A stretch of 64,000 bases of DNA from Coralliovum pocilloporae (GCF_030845175.1 NZ_CP132542.1:2329501-2393500), one strand, 5' to 3'. Counted from the stretch's first letter, positions 53,657 through 63,955 are shown. Translations and numbers: made by a program. The notes: generated by a model not told the origin, from the sequence alone.

Positions 53657-54511
53657 GTGATAAATCGAATAATTGTACACTGCGGGCTGCACAAGACGGC
53701 CAGTACTTATCTGCAGGGCATTTTCCATTTGCGGCGTGAGGCGTTGCTGGCGCACGGTATCTGTTATCCTTTCACCGGCACTCATAATCATCATCGCGTG
53801 TCGCATGCCATGCTGCGTGGTGACACAACGCTCCTTGAACAGGTCTTCAGAGAAGCCCCGGAAGAGGCGTCGATCCTGGTTCTGTCGTCAGAGGATTTCG
53901 AGAATGCTCTGGCAGATGAGAGGCTGGCGGAGCGCATCAGCGGGCAGTTTGCATCCCTCGGTGTTGAGGATGTGCACTATGCCGTTGTGACGAGAAAACC
54001 GGATGACTATTTTTTCTCAATCTTCGCAGAGATGAGCAAGCACAAGGTCGTGCTGGACTTGCTGTCGGTCTTCGATGAGGTGATGAGGACGGGGAAACTG
54101 ACGGTTCCCATGGACCCGGAGGCCTATAAGGGTGTCCCCGGCGGGTGGCAGTTCATCTTCGATTACAGCCGGTATATCGAGCAATTCCGGACGATCGTCA
54201 AAAAACCGGTCCATGTCTTTCCCTTTGAAGACAGTCCGGACTTTCCGGGGTCGGATATTCTTAAGCTTGTCGGAGGTGATGCGGGGCAGGCCATTGACGT
54301 GAGCATGCCGGAACCTGCCGATCTGGAAAAATACCGCAACACACGTCTGACGAAGAAAGACATCATCAGGAAGTATACGAGAACCCTTGTGAGCAATCTG
54401 GACTATACGGATGAGCAGATCAGGACAATCAGAAAAGAAGTCGCCCGCAAGGTGAACAATGAAGAGCTGGAAGCGGATATAAGAAAGGCTCTGCTGGCTC
54501 GGTTTCCCTGA
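53657..54511 (+). CDS. Sulfotransferase-like P-loop protein
   Basis: A 284-residue protein whose N-terminus (IIVHCGLHKTASTYLQGIF) matches the PAPS 5'-phosphosulfate-binding loop of sulfotransferases, with SSEDFENAL as the likely 3'-phosphate strand. The usual early basic and Ser residues are there, but the rest is divergent. The gene starts at GTG 53657 and stands alone on the plus strand. Together with the similar protein encoded at 58830-59603 it flanks a glycosyltransferase-methyltransferase pair, so a sulfated or modified surface glycan is possible. Acceptor unknown. Confidence 0.7.
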   Translation: MINRIIVHCGLHKTASTYLQGIFHLRREALLAHGICYPFTGTHNHHRVSHAMLRGDTTLLEQVFREAPEEASILVLSSEDFENALADERLAERISGQFASLGVEDVHYAVVTRKPDDYFFSIFAEMSKHKVVLDLLSVFDEVMRTGKLTVPMDPEAYKGVPGGWQFIFDYSRYIEQFRTIVKKPVHVFPFEDSPDFPGSDILKLVGGDAGQAIDVSMPEPADLEKYRNTRLTKKDIIRKYTRTLVSNLDYTDEQIRTIRKEVARKVNNEELEADIRKALLARFP

Positions 54512-54590
54512 ACTGAGGACATAGCCCGAGCTGGGGCGGAGCTTGTCACAGACCAAGCGCTCCGCCTCCAGATACCTCGCTGCAGATGCC

Positions 54591-57311
54591 TTACTGGGGA
54601 AACAGAATTTCGCGGATCTTGACGTATTTCGGACTTTTCAGACGATACATGAAGCCGACAGGGTCTTTTCCAAAGGCTTCCAGGTCGCCTGGTTTCCCAT
54701 GCTTCTTTACGACCCTTCGGATAAACGGAATGAACACCCGTCGCCAGCCAAGGAAACCGTAGTGAAGTTTCCCGGACTGTACCGGTGGCTTGGGAGCCGC
54801 GACGGGGGCATTACCCTTGAGCTGCTTTTCCACATAGCGTCTGGCCTGGTGCTCAAACAGAGATATCTCGTTGAACTCATTGAGGATATCAGAAAGCATC
54901 TCAGCAAAATCGCTGTTGTATGAGAGCTCTTTGTGCTGCTTGATGGCCTCTTCACAGGCTGCAATGACCTTTTTCGTATTGACGTCGCTCGACAGAACCG
55001 CCTTTGCCTTTGCAAGACAGGCTTCCTGAAGCTGTGCTGCATCTGCCTCGAACAGAACCCATTGCAGCCCGTTAAATAGCTCTCTTGCATCGAAAGCCGG
55101 AGCCAGCCAGCCGTTTTTCTTATGCTCGACCAGGTCGGTCAGACCGCTACCATCAAATGCAATCACCGGGACACCGGTTGCAATCGCGTCTGATGCGACG
55201 ACTGACAGGCTTTCCTGCAGGGCAGGAACAACCACAGCATCAACACTGTTGTAGATCTCCAGCTTTATCTGCTCATCTGATATAAAATCGAAGGCATGGA
55301 ACTGGTGGCGCAGCTCGCTCGGAATCTCGGACTTCTTCAGGCTTCCCATTACAACGAACAGAACATCACTCAGGGATTTTGTCCGGGGCAGCTGGTCAAG
55401 AATAACCTGGAACCCTTTTCTTGGGTTTTCCAGCCTGTGAGCATTCAGCAGAACAATCTTCTTGTCAGCGGGAAGGCCGAGCTTGTGCCGCAGTGTGGTT
55501 TTGTCCGACGGCAGCTTTCTGACTGTCTGCAAGTCGATCGGATTGTTGATCGTAATGATCTTGTGATCCGCAGTCAGCGGTGCGTCTTCCATGAACTTGT
55601 GCAGCCAGCTCGAAATGGGCGCAAAGACAATATCCTTCCTGTATTCAAGGAATATCTTCTTGAGCTGATATTGCAGAGCTGCCCTTGGGCTGTCTTCATT
55701 GTGGTTAAAAGCAGGACAAGATCGGCAGCCAGACTTGTACTGATCGCAGATCAGAGAGCCGAGGAACTGCTCATTTACATTGCTTGCTGTGAGAACCGCT
55801 TCCGGCTCAAGCTTGAAAAGGCAACCACCCGTATGTGACCAGTTATCTCTGGCAATCCAGACGATCGGCTTGTTGATCAGAGCGAGGTCGGCGACTGTCA
55901 GAATGCCGCTGTCAACAGCCCCCAGAATGATCACATCCGGGTCAATCAGATCAATCCGGTTCCGCAGTTTTGCTGAATGATCGAGATCCTGATAGCTGGC
56001 CCAGTATCCGATATTAGTTCCCTTGATCGGCTGCGCCGCCTTGGCGTTCCTCGCTGGCGCAATATTCTCGAGGCTGAGTGAGATGACTTCCAGCCCATGC
56101 TGCTGAAGGCAGCCGCGGAGGCGTTGGCTGGACATTGCGGCGCCTGCCCCAACCTTCGGGTCAAACGACCGGCTGATCATCAGCACACGCATGGTCTCTC
56201 CCTTGGACTTCAGGGGAGGGACTTTTTCCTTGGATGACTTCAGCACCTTCTTGAGGGTTCTTTCCTTGGCAAAGGCATTGGCCACTCTCTGCTTCTTGTG
56301 CGGCTTGTCCTTCAGAAGGCTGCCGAGCTCACGTTCCAGCTCAGGAACGGCCATGCTCAGTCGCTCACTGAGGTCTGCCACCTCAGTGCGCAGTTCCTGC
56401 TCAATATTGATCTGGTCATAGCTGAACAGTTGGCCATTCTTGTCGAGCGATGAAACGTGGGCTTTGCCACTGAGGAATGCATCGTTCTCGGTACACAGAA
56501 CAGGCTTGTCCGTCGCCAGCGCTATGGCTTTGGTCTGTTTCCAGTTGCTCTCGACAAACAGGAGTTCATCTCTGCCGCTATATACTTCAGCCTTGAAGGG
56601 GGCGTGTGCACGCAGCCGCCGACGCTCCTCAGCTGTTGGGAGATCCAGCATGATGAGTTCACCATATTGAACGCCCGCCTTGTCGAGCCATTCGACGGTT
56701 TCCTTCCGATAACGTTCCAGTCGTGAGGTTACAATCGCGCTGATCTTCTTTTTGGGGATGAAAAGCGGTGGCGCATTCAGAATGTAGTCACGATAGAGAG
56801 GGCCGTCGTCATTCTTCTCTTCTGGTGGGTCCACACACAGGACACCATCCATGTCAAAACAGCAGCTTTCAGCAATGATATGGTTGCGATAGTTCCACTG
56901 AAAAACACGTGGCTGTGGCACAATTGAAAGAACCAGAGATCCGATATCTGCTGGCGTTTCACTGGACACGCCATAGACAGCGCAAAATACAAAGTCGAAA
57001 CGATCCTGAAATTCAACCAGCCGGCTCTGTATGATCCGCATCTGATTGCCCGTATTGATCGAATCATCAACGATCAGGACGCGGGATTTGGCTTCTGGCT
57101 GTGAATTGTTCCGGCGAACACCTTTTCTTTTGACATTACTGAATATGAAGCTGTCGATATCAATATATTCAACGTTCAGAAATGAAGCGATGATAACGGC
57201 AGGAATGACACCTGATTTTGGAATTCCGACGACAATATCGACCTGGGGAAGGTGCTGTACATTTGCAGCGATATCTTTTGACAGATCATAGTAGCTTTTG
57301 AAATTTATCAT
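54591..57311 (-). CDS. Three-domain fusion: phosphoribosyltransferase, HAD phosphatase and GT4 glycosyltransferase
   Basis: A 906-residue protein with an unusual order of domains. Residues 1-150 are a type I phosphoribosyltransferase (VLIVDDSINTGNQM is the PRPP-binding loop). Residues 150-310 are a HAD-like phosphatase with the nucleophile motif CFDMDGVLCVDP. After a charged linker, residues 380-780 form a GT4-style glycosyltransferase (MRVLMISRSFDPKVGAGAA, then PALQESLSVVASDAIATGVPVIAFDGSGLTDLV, the E-x7-E donor-site pattern). The tail is basic. It starts two bases after the stop of the FkbM gene and is coupled to it. The fused PRTase-HAD pair may prepare a phosphosugar or nucleotide donor for the transferase; this is inference. 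Confidence 0.85.
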   Translation of the reverse strand: MINFKSYYDLSKDIAANVQHLPQVDIVVGIPKSGVIPAVIIASFLNVEYIDIDSFIFSNVKRKGVRRNNSQPEAKSRVLIVDDSINTGNQMRIIQSRLVEFQDRFDFVFCAVYGVSSETPADIGSLVLSIVPQPRVFQWNYRNHIIAESCCFDMDGVLCVDPPEEKNDDGPLYRDYILNAPPLFIPKKKISAIVTSRLERYRKETVEWLDKAGVQYGELIMLDLPTAEERRRLRAHAPFKAEVYSGRDELLFVESNWKQTKAIALATDKPVLCTENDAFLSGKAHVSSLDKNGQLFSYDQINIEQELRTEVADLSERLSMAVPELERELGSLLKDKPHKKQRVANAFAKERTLKKVLKSSKEKVPPLKSKGETMRVLMISRSFDPKVGAGAAMSSQRLRGCLQQHGLEVISLSLENIAPARNAKAAQPIKGTNIGYWASYQDLDHSAKLRNRIDLIDPDVIILGAVDSGILTVADLALINKPIVWIARDNWSHTGGCLFKLEPEAVLTASNVNEQFLGSLICDQYKSGCRSCPAFNHNEDSPRAALQYQLKKIFLEYRKDIVFAPISSWLHKFMEDAPLTADHKIITINNPIDLQTVRKLPSDKTTLRHKLGLPADKKIVLLNAHRLENPRKGFQVILDQLPRTKSLSDVLFVVMGSLKKSEIPSELRHQFHAFDFISDEQIKLEIYNSVDAVVVPALQESLSVVASDAIATGVPVIAFDGSGLTDLVEHKKNGWLAPAFDARELFNGLQWVLFEADAAQLQEACLAKAKAVLSSDVNTKKVIAACEEAIKQHKELSYNSDFAEMLSDILNEFNEISLFEHQARRYVEKQLKGNAPVAAPKPPVQSGKLHYGFLGWRRVFIPFIRRVVKKHGKPGDLEAFGKDPVGFMYRLKSPKYVKIREILFPQ

Positions 57312-57313
57312 AA

Positions 57314-58288
57314 TTATTTCCCCGGAACACAGATCAGCACGATTTCTTTTGCAAAATCTGTAGTCATTTTTCGCACCAGAAATTTATAACCAAGGTCCAT
57401 GTTTTCTATATACGGTTTGATCTCAAAAAAGTCCCGCGCGGTATGGTAGAGAGATACAAGCAAGATTGGGCGTTGCGTTTTTATCGTTTCCCGTGCGCCA
57501 GAAATCGTGTCGAACTCGCTGCCCTCTACATCCAGCTTGATCAGTTCGAGATTTGTGATGTGCTGTTCTTGAACGAAGCTATCGATATCCGTGACAGAGA
57601 TGGTTTCGGCGTCATCATCAGACAGGCCAGCCTTTTGAATTGGTGAAGAGCCGACGCCCGCGCCCCAAATCCTGATTTCGCCCTTCTCCGCACCGGTCCC
57701 TGTTTGGACGGGAATAATTGTTTTTTCCGCGCCCCATTGCTTGACGAGTTCCTGCATACGGGCATTGTTTTTGGCATTGGGTTCAAAGGCAAAAACTTTT
57801 CCGGCTTTGTATATTTTCTGGAAGAGCCGTGCTGTATCTCCGATATAGGCTCCGGCATCAATCACGGTCCGCTTTTTGATAGCCCTCAGAGCGGCCTCCC
57901 TGATGAAAATAAGCCCGGAATGGGCTGCCATTTCACCCAGACACGGCTCGGGCAGTTCAAGGCTGTCGGCCAAGTTTCGAAGCTGCTTGCTGCCGATATT
58001 GTGTATGCCGTGCTTTCTCAGATCCTCAATCACATCAGATGGCAGAATTTCTCTTTCGAGTCCTCTTGCATAGTAGAGTTTTTGAAGGAGTGGGTTAGGC
58101 AGGCAATATCTTATAATATCCAAGTGATGCCGACAGGTTGATCTGGAAATACTGTCCATGCCCGCAACAAGAGTCTCATATTTGTCCTGAATTTCCGGCC
58201 CGTTAAACTGATCGAGATAATCGCGCCATTTTTCACGATATGAGGCATTGAAAGCGATGCCCTTCTCAAATGTCTTGATGCTGGTCAA
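57314..58288 (-). CDS. FkbM family methyltransferase
   Basis: A 324-residue SAM-dependent methyltransferase. Motif I is VIDAGAYIGDTARLFQK, followed by VFAFEPNAKN and LIKLDVEGSEFDTISGAR, the signature of the FkbM family that methylates hydroxyls of sugars and polyketides. A TTG start at 58288 is the only good option in frame. It is transcribed directly before the fusion glycosyltransferase gene and probably modifies the same glycan. Confidence 0.9.
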   Translation of the reverse strand: MTSIKTFEKGIAFNASYREKWRDYLDQFNGPEIQDKYETLVAGMDSISRSTCRHHLDIIRYCLPNPLLQKLYYARGLEREILPSDVIEDLRKHGIHNIGSKQLRNLADSLELPEPCLGEMAAHSGLIFIREAALRAIKKRTVIDAGAYIGDTARLFQKIYKAGKVFAFEPNAKNNARMQELVKQWGAEKTIIPVQTGTGAEKGEIRIWGAGVGSSPIQKAGLSDDDAETISVTDIDSFVQEQHITNLELIKLDVEGSEFDTISGARETIKTQRPILLVSLYHTARDFFEIKPYIENMDLGYKFLVRKMTTDFAKEIVLICVPGK

Positions 58289-58829
58289 GAGGTCCCCACA
58301 CTTATCTTGAAAGCGTCGCCACCGAGAACTCTATCCTATGGGTTCCAATAGAGACGAGCGTAGCAGAAGCCACGCATTGTTTGTCGATACGTTTTAATGA
58401 GCGCAGTTACAGGATGCACAGGCCTGAGCCTGATATGAAGTCACGACTCCCGTTGTCATAATTCCGTATCCCGCTTACCATGATTCGACAACGCCAGATT
58501 GTCTCTTTTCCCGAAGCCGCCTTCATCGCTTCTACAGCGCTGTCAGTTTGCCGGGATGCTTTGGCATAATTCCCCATGAATTCATGTTATCTAGGGCACG
58601 ATCAGTAGGGTCGTCAACAGCATATAATGACTGCCGGTCTCGAAATCGGATCGTATAACATATTGTGGTGCTGCCGATGTCCCAGAGTGCAGGGCTAAGT
58701 GCTTTCTGTGCAAGTTGTTTGACATCTGATCGCGCTTGCATGCGCCTCCCCCTATTCGTTTCAGAAGAGGGGGGCGGATTGCAGTAGCGTCGCTGTATTG
58801 ATCCTGTCCAGAGCGGAATCAGGAAGGCT
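58289..58829. other. Intergenic region with a possible transposase remnant
   Basis: About 540 bases with no intact gene. On the minus strand the fragment AVDDPTDRALDNMNSWGIMPKHPGK (near 58540-58620) resembles the ADRxYD...GIxPxIPG region of IS5-type transposases. Match quality is poor and frames are broken; a relic of an insertion sequence is possible. Confidence 0.3.
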
Positions 58830-59603
58830 TTATGAGCCCCCTCTGAACATCTTATTGTAAAGACGAATGTCGTCAGCACAGCTCTTTTTCAACGTCGCAA
58901 CCATTTCACGTCTGTTTTCTATACCAGCACCTTTAGCTTTCTTGCTGATATTATGTCTGACAGGCGTTATGTCCAGATCCATTAGGTCAGGGAGTTCTTT
59001 TGCGATGAAATCCGGTAAAATATCAGCATTGACCATTTCTTCAGGGACATATGGATAAAACCGGGTTGTTGGCCAAACTTCCTGAAGGGTTGTGATTTTT
59101 TCCCGTAGGCCGACGGTAAATTCAGTCGGGTTGATGGGTGGGGCTCCGTCCACACCGCCAATGGCTTTGGCACGTTGTGACATCAAGGAGAAATAATAGC
59201 TGATTGGTGGTCTGATCCAGGCACATGTCTGAATATCCGGAGTGATCTGCATTAGCAGCTCTTTGAGTTCCAGTTGAGATTCACGTGTCAGATAGAAAAT
59301 ATACTCCGTCGATAGAATGATTATTTCGACACCAGATGGTGGGCTTTTCAAAGCCAGGAGCTTTTCACGTGCTAGCTCACGACGTTCGTCCAATTCAGCA
59401 GTTGGGACTCTGCGGAAGCCTCTGGGAAAAGGATAGTGGCGACTTTTCATAACCAGAAGGGTCAAGTCGGAGTGAGAAACGGGGCCAGATAGTTCAGGAT
59501 AAAGAACTCCGCGCTCCAGTAGCGCCTCTTTGTTCCTATGCAGCGCTACCTGCAATGCCGAAGTTCCGGTCTTGCCCATGCCAGAATGAAGAATAAGCTT
59601 CAT
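58830..59603 (-). CDS. Sulfotransferase-like P-loop protein
   Basis: A 257-residue protein that begins MKLILHSGMGKTGTSALQVALHRNKEALLERG, a canonical PAPS-binding loop of sulfotransferases, with ILSTEYIFY as the following conserved strand. The ATG at 59603 is preceded by AAAGGGAAACACG; a longer start at 59660 would add unrelated residues. The same family as the protein at 53657, but with low residue identity. Substrate unknown; location suggests a surface glycan. Confidence 0.75.
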   Translation of the reverse strand: MKLILHSGMGKTGTSALQVALHRNKEALLERGVLYPELSGPVSHSDLTLLVMKSRHYPFPRGFRRVPTAELDERRELAREKLLALKSPPSGVEIIILSTEYIFYLTRESQLELKELLMQITPDIQTCAWIRPPISYYFSLMSQRAKAIGGVDGAPPINPTEFTVGLREKITTLQEVWPTTRFYPYVPEEMVNADILPDFIAKELPDLMDLDITPVRHNISKKAKGAGIENRREMVATLKKSCADDIRLYNKMFRGGS

Positions 59604-59828
59604 CGTGTTTCCCTTTATTTTCAAGACCGGTGAGAACTCAAAGTCGCCTGTAACTAACACGAACCCTACAGACGTCTACCAAAAGTTATCTCTGTTCAGA
59701 ATTTTCATCTCATACCTGGTGGAGCCACCAATATATGAAGCTAAAGACAGCAGGTATCTAATCCGGTTAATTCTCTTGATGCTTTCAAGATAAAAACAAT
59801 ATGTCGATTCAGGTGGCCTTGGGAAGAA

Positions 59829-59904
59829 TGGTGCCCGGAGGCGGATTCGAACCACCGACACGCGGATTTTCAATCCGCTGCTCTACCAACTGAGCTATCC
59901 GGGC
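59829..59904 (-). tRNA. tRNA-Phe (anticodon GAA)
   Basis: A 76-base tRNA with encoded CCA. Acceptor GCCCGGA pairs with TCCGGGC, anticodon stem GCGGA/TCCGC closes loop TTGAAAA with anticodon GAA, and the T loop is GTTCGAATC. It precedes the conserved core gene block. Confidence 0.97.
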
Positions 59905-60273
59905 ACAAAACGCTTGAAGAAGCGCGCCTTTTTGGTGAAGGCCCGCGCGTTATAGAAATTTCGCGGGGCCTTGTCCAGCCCCAAAAGCCGACTTTCCACC
60001 GATTGCTGGAAAAATGATTGAGCGCGCCTGGTGAAAGTCTGCTTTCACTTTAAGAAAAAGGAGGAATTCAATTAAAAACAAACGCTTAAGAGAGGTTTCT
60101 GAAAACTGTTTAAAGGACTGTCCTGGCAGGAGTGTCCTGCTCAGGTCATCTCGAATGGCCCTTGCGTGAAGGATTGCTGCAGGGAATTGAATCTGAATCA
60201 CGGTTCCATGCCGGTACGGCAAGGGTCTGATAAGACGGGAAAACCGGTTTCGAGCTGAAGAGTGGTGGCGCTG
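59905..60273. other. Intergenic region upstream of tRNA-Phe
   Basis: About 370 bases with a GC-rich stretch near the tRNA, presumably carrying its promoter, and no supportable gene. Confidence 0.4.
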
Positions 60274-60507
60274 TCAGTAGAGCCCTGCCTCATCCTCTTC
60301 ATCCGGCAGGTCCTCTTCCTGAGCCGGAACGGCATATGACCCCTTCAACCAGCGGCTCAGGTCCACATCAGCGCAGCGCTTGGAGCAGAATGGATAGGCT
60401 TCGCGGCTGGATGGTTTCTCGCAGATAGGGCAGGGGCGCGGTTTGCGCAATGGCTCCACAGAGGCCCCTTCAGGCTTCCCGGAATCATCTGCGTCGCGAT
60501 TTGCCAT
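60274..60507 (-). CDS. yacG: DNA gyrase inhibitor / zinc-binding protein YacG
   Basis: A 77-residue protein with CPICEKPSSREAYPFCSKRCADVDLSRWLKGSY, i.e. the C-x2-C...C-x3-C zinc site and the DLxRWLxGxYAIP end of YacG. In E. coli YacG inhibits gyrase. The short acidic tail (EEDLPDEEDEAGLY) is typical. It ends the maf-yacG pair, separated by 99 bases. Confidence 0.93.
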   Translation of the reverse strand: MANRDADDSGKPEGASVEPLRKPRPCPICEKPSSREAYPFCSKRCADVDLSRWLKGSYAVPAQEEDLPDEEDEAGLY

Positions 60508-60561
60508 GTTGGTGGTTCCTCTGAGAGATGAACGTCAGCGTGCCAGCTGAAGCGTGGTGTC

Positions 60562-60605
60562 TTTTGCCAAACCGCCAGACTGCGTGCCGCTTTGGCGCAA
60601 CACGA
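60562..60605. repeat. Degenerate copy of the intergenic palindromic repeat
   Basis: The complement reads CGTGTTGCGCCAAAG followed by a GC-rich centre and CGGTTTGGCAAAA, matching much of the repeat at 29476-29525. Position between yacG and maf. Confidence 0.5.
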
Positions 60606-60606
60606 T

Positions 60607-61230
60607 TTAGACGATCGAATCCCAACCGTCATGAACGGGAAAGCCATTGCCTTCCAAGAGCGCCATGGTCTCGCGCAGGGGCAGCCCGACCACATTGGTA
60701 TAAGAGCCGACAAGCTTCAGAACAAAACTGCCTGCAATACCCTGGATAGCATAGCCACCGGCCTTGCCGCGCCATTCTCCGGCGGCCAGATAGGCGTCCA
60801 GATCACGACCGGTCAGGCGCTTGAAGCGGACGCGGGTCTCGACGATCTTCTGCCGGACCTTGCCCTTCGGTGTTGCCACTGCAAGGCCTGTATAGACCCG
60901 GTGCTGACGACCGGACAGAAGGCGCATGCAATGCTCGGCCTCTTCCATGGTCTCTGCCTTGGGCAGAATACGACGCCCTACGGCCACCACGGTATCAGCG
61001 GAAATCAGAAAGCTGTCATCAAAGACGGAATCAATCCGCGCTTCCCGCATCGCCACTTCCGCCTTGGTCAGAGACAGGCGCTTGGCAAGGGCACGTGGCA
61101 TCTCGCGCTTCTGCGGTGTCTCGTCAATATCTGCAGGGCGGATGTGATCCGGTTCGATCCCGACCTGTTGCAGAAGGGCGAGCCGCCGGGCAGAGCCGGA
61201 CGCGAGAATCAGTTTGGGCCGATCTGTCAT
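60607..61230 (-). CDS. maf: Maf family nucleotide pyrophosphatase
   Basis: A 207-residue Maf protein that hydrolyses modified or non-canonical nucleoside triphosphates. The N-terminus [18 protein letters not shown] and the [17 protein letters not shown] segment are diagnostic, and [20 protein letters not shown] is the second conserved block. It precedes yacG in the same orientation and follows infA by 63 bases. Confidence 0.95.
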   Translation of the reverse strand: MTDRPKLILASGSARRLALLQQVGIEPDHIRPADIDETPQKREMPRALAKRLSLTKAEVAMREARIDSVFDDSFLISADTVVAVGRRILPKAETMEEAEHCMRLLSGRQHRVYTGLAVATPKGKVRQKIVETRVRFKRLTGRDLDAYLAAGEWRGKAGGYAIQGIAGSFVLKLVGSYTNVVGLPLRETMALLEGNGFPVHDGWDSIV

Positions 61231-61293
61231 GGATACTTCCCTATATCGCCTTCCTGTGACGCTGTCCTGTCACCATCCGAACCGAAGTCCGGA

Positions 61294-61512
61294 TTACTTG
61301 TAGCGATAGGTGATGCGACCCTTGGTCAGATCGTAAGGGGTCATTTCCACCAGAACCTTGTCGCCCGCCAGAACGCGGATGCGATTCTTGCGCATGCGGC
61401 CTGCCGTGTGGGCAATGATCTCGTGGTCATTTTCGAGTTTAACGCGGAATGTTGCGTTCGGAAGGAGTTCGGTCACGACTCCGGGAAATTCGAGTACGTC
61501 TTCTTTCGCCAT
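61294..61512 (-). CDS. infA: Translation initiation factor IF-1
   Basis: A 72-residue S1/OB-fold protein ([72 protein letters not shown] in segments), matching IF-1 over the full length. The ATG at 61512 gives the universal MAKED start. Essential for initiation; located between maf and the phosphatase gene as in related alphaproteobacteria. Confidence 0.98.
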   Translation of the reverse strand: MAKEDVLEFPGVVTELLPNATFRVKLENDHEIIAHTAGRMRKNRIRVLAGDKVLVEMTPYDLTKGRITYRYK

Positions 61513-61674
61513 ATGTATGTCTTGCTGGTTTCGACGGTCGCAACCCTGCTCGGTCGCCGTCATGGTGCCAAAAGCGGCTGAACCCTAACGGATAGTGCCG
61601 GAAAAGAAAACCGTTTCCGTTCATTCCGTGTCGCTTTTGTGTGATCTCTCGGTCGTGAGGTGCCAGAAGCGGAC

Positions 61675-62097
61675 TTATCGTGTGAAGCGTTTGCCGATCT
61701 TCATCTGCAGAAGGTCACGCACCTGTCGGTAACTGTCGAGAATCTGATCCCGGGAACCCGTGGCTAGGCTGGGGTCCTGGGTTGGCCAGTATTCCACATC
61801 CACCGCCATGGTACGCGTAAATTCAAGGGCCTTGTGGTGGGCTTCGGGTGCCAGAGTGATGATGAGATCGAAATAGTCGTCTTCCAGCTCATCCAGCTCT
61901 TTTGGCCGGTGTTTGCTGAGATCAAGGCCTATTTCATCCATCACCGCCACAACGAAAGGGTCACGCTCGCCACAGCGGACGCCAGCGGATTGGGTGAAAA
62001 TGCTCGGGAACAGATGGCGCGCCAGATTCTCTGCCATCGGAGATCGGATGGCATTCATACCGCAGACAAAGAGAATGGAGCCTGGCCGCTCTCCCAC
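61675..62097 (-). CDS. Low-molecular-weight phosphotyrosine phosphatase-like protein
   Basis: A 140-residue protein with the C-x5-R phosphatase loop CGMNAIRSP near the N-terminus and the general-acid Asp segment YWPTQDPS near residue 105. Fold is that of low-molecular-weight phosphatases and ArsC-type arsenate reductases; lack of the extra Cys pair of ArsC favours a phosphatase. A GTG start with AGAGGG upstream lies 3 bases after the UPF0262 stop, so they are co-transcribed. Confidence 0.88.
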   Translation of the reverse strand: MGERPGSILFVCGMNAIRSPMAENLARHLFPSIFTQSAGVRCGERDPFVVAVMDEIGLDLSKHRPKELDELEDDYFDLIITLAPEAHHKALEFTRTMAVDVEYWPTQDPSLATGSRDQILDSYRQVRDLLQMKIGKRFTR

Positions 62098-62100
62098 AGA

Positions 62101-62610
62101 TTACCCTCTCCAGTACAGAGCGCAGATCAGGGTGAACAGGCGTCGGGCCGTGTCAAAGTCAACAGAGACCTTGCCTTCAAGCCGCTCCTGCAGAATGCGT
62201 GAGCCTTCATTGTGAAGACCCCGGCGACCCATGTCGACTGCTTCAATCTTGCTGGGCGTTGCGGTCTTGATGGCCTCGAAGTAACTCTCGCAGATGAGGA
62301 AGTAGTCCTTGATAACCCGTCGGAACGGGGTGAGGGACAGCATGTGCAGAACCACTTCTGCCTCATTTTCCTGGCGGATATCGAGAATCAGGCGCTTGTC
62401 CTTGATTGCCAGTTTCAGCTTGTAAGGGCCCTCGGTATGGCCTTCAGGCTGGAACGTGTTTTCCTCGATCAGATCATAGATGGCGATGGCCCGCTCGTGC
62501 TCGATATCGGGCGTCGCACGGCCAATCGTTTCCTCATCCAGACTGATATCAACCAGTCGCCCCGTGGGTCGTTCTGTTGCTGTATCGCCGCTGTCTGCTG
62601 CCCCAGCCAT
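62101..62610 (-). CDS. UPF0262 family protein
   Basis: A 169-residue conserved alphaproteobacterial protein of unknown function: [76 protein letters not shown] and [11 protein letters not shown]. The first 20 residues are variable. It lies between hisD and the phosphatase gene, its usual neighbours. Confidence 0.93.
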   Translation of the reverse strand: MAGAADSGDTATERPTGRLVDISLDEETIGRATPDIEHERAIAIYDLIEENTFQPEGHTEGPYKLKLAIKDKRLILDIRQENEAEVVLHMLSLTPFRRVIKDYFLICESYFEAIKTATPSKIEAVDMGRRGLHNEGSRILQERLEGKVSVDFDTARRLFTLICALYWRG

Positions 62611-62650
62611 GTCAATCTCCTCGCCGCGTCTCTGTGTCCGGGTCAGACAG

Positions 62651-63955
62651 TTACAGATTGAGCCGGATCGCTACCGACCGTCCATGCGCCTGCAAACCTT
62701 CCGCATCCGCCAGTGCCATGGCCGCTGGGCCAATCTGCCTCAGGTTATCCGGATTGCAGCGCAGAATCGATGTTCTTTTGACGAAATCCAGAACCGACAG
62801 GCCCGATGAGAAGCGGGCAGAACGGGCTGTCGGCAGCACATGGTTCGACCCGCCCACATAATCTCCCACGGCTTCCGGTGTGTGGTGACCAAGGAACACA
62901 GCACCCGCATTGCGGACTTTGGCCAGCAGTGGTTCGGGATCATCTGTCGCGATCTCCAGATGCTCAGGTGCCATCCGGTCCACGAGAGGTATGGCACTGT
63001 CCAGATCATCGACCAGAATAATTGCGCCGTAATCACGCCAGCTTGCGCCTGCGATCTCTGAGCGGGGCAGGGTTGCCAGATGCCGGTCAACAGCAGCTTC
63101 CACCGCATCCGCCAGCTCAGTGCTGTCGGTGATCAGGACTGACTGGGCGGCTGTGTCGTGTTCCGCCTGGGCCAGCAGGTCGATGGCAATCCAGTCCGGG
63201 TTATTGTTGCCATCAGCCAGAACCAGCACTTCTGACGGCCCGGCAATCATGTCGATGCCGACCGTGCCAAAAACCTGGCGCTTGGCAGCGGCCACATAGG
63301 CATTGCCAGGCCCAACAATCTTGGCAACCGGCTGGATGGTTTCCGTGCCATAGGCCAGAGCCCCCACTGCCTGGGCTCCACCGATGCGATAGACTTCATC
63401 AACGCCAGCCAGATCAGCGGCCACCAGCACCAGAGGGTTGATCACCCCGTCAGGGGTCGGCACCACCATGACCAGACGGTCCACTCCGGCGACCTTGGCG
63501 GGAACCGCGTTCATCAGGACAGAGCTCGGATAGCTGGCTGTCCCTCCTGGTACATAGAGCCCAACCGATTCAAGGGCCGTCCATTTGGAACCGAGTTCAA
63601 CACCAAGAGCATCCGTGTAGCGGTCATCTTTTGGCAATTGCCGTTTATGGTGACTTTCAATCCGGTCCCGGGCCAGAAGCAGGGCATCGTAGGTTGCCTG
63701 ATCCACCTGGGCGCGGGCCGCCTTGATCTCGTTTTTTGTGATGGCAATACCGGTCTCGGACAGGTCCAGACGGTCAAAGGTCCGGGTATAGTCGATCAAC
63801 GCCGCATCACCCCGCTCCTTCACGGCAGTCAGAATGCCGCGAACGGTCGCGTCCACATCTTCGGAGATTTCGCGCTTGGTATTCAGAAGAGCCAGATAGT
63901 CGGCATCAAAGGAGGGCGAACGGGAATCCAGACGTTTGGCCACGACATACTCCAT
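62651..63955 (-). CDS. hisD: Histidinol dehydrogenase
   Basis: A 434-residue zinc enzyme that performs the last two steps of histidine synthesis, oxidising histidinol to histidine. Family blocks are [59 protein letters not shown] and [30 protein letters not shown] (with zinc-ligand His and Asp). Full length. The gene leads into UPF0262; other his genes are probably just beyond the right edge. Confidence 0.97.
   Translation of the reverse strand: MEYVVAKRLDSRSPSFDADYLALLNTKREISEDVDATVRGILTAVKERGDAALIDYTRTFDRLDLSETGIAITKNEIKAARAQVDQATYDALLLARDRIESHHKRQLPKDDRYTDALGVELGSKWTALESVGLYVPGGTASYPSSVLMNAVPAKVAGVDRLVMVVPTPDGVINPLVLVAADLAGVDEVYRIGGAQAVGALAYGTETIQPVAKIVGPGNAYVAAAKRQVFGTVGIDMIAGPSEVLVLADGNNNPDWIAIDLLAQAEHDTAAQSVLITDSTELADAVEAAVDRHLATLPRSEIAGASWRDYGAIILVDDLDSAIPLVDRMAPEHLEIATDDPEPLLAKVRNAGAVFLGHHTPEAVGDYVGGSNHVLPTARSARFSSGLSVLDFVKRTSILRCNPDNLRQIGPAAMALADAEGLQAHGRSVAIRLNL

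Noticed and set aside
58532-58879. Intact minus-strand gene upstream of the sulfotransferase-like gene
   Set aside because: It overlaps the sulfotransferase gene end in another frame and looks at best like a broken transposase fragment.
59950-60222. Small minus-strand gene next to tRNA-Phe
   Set aside because: No ribosome site, no recognisable fold and composition unlike the adjacent genes.
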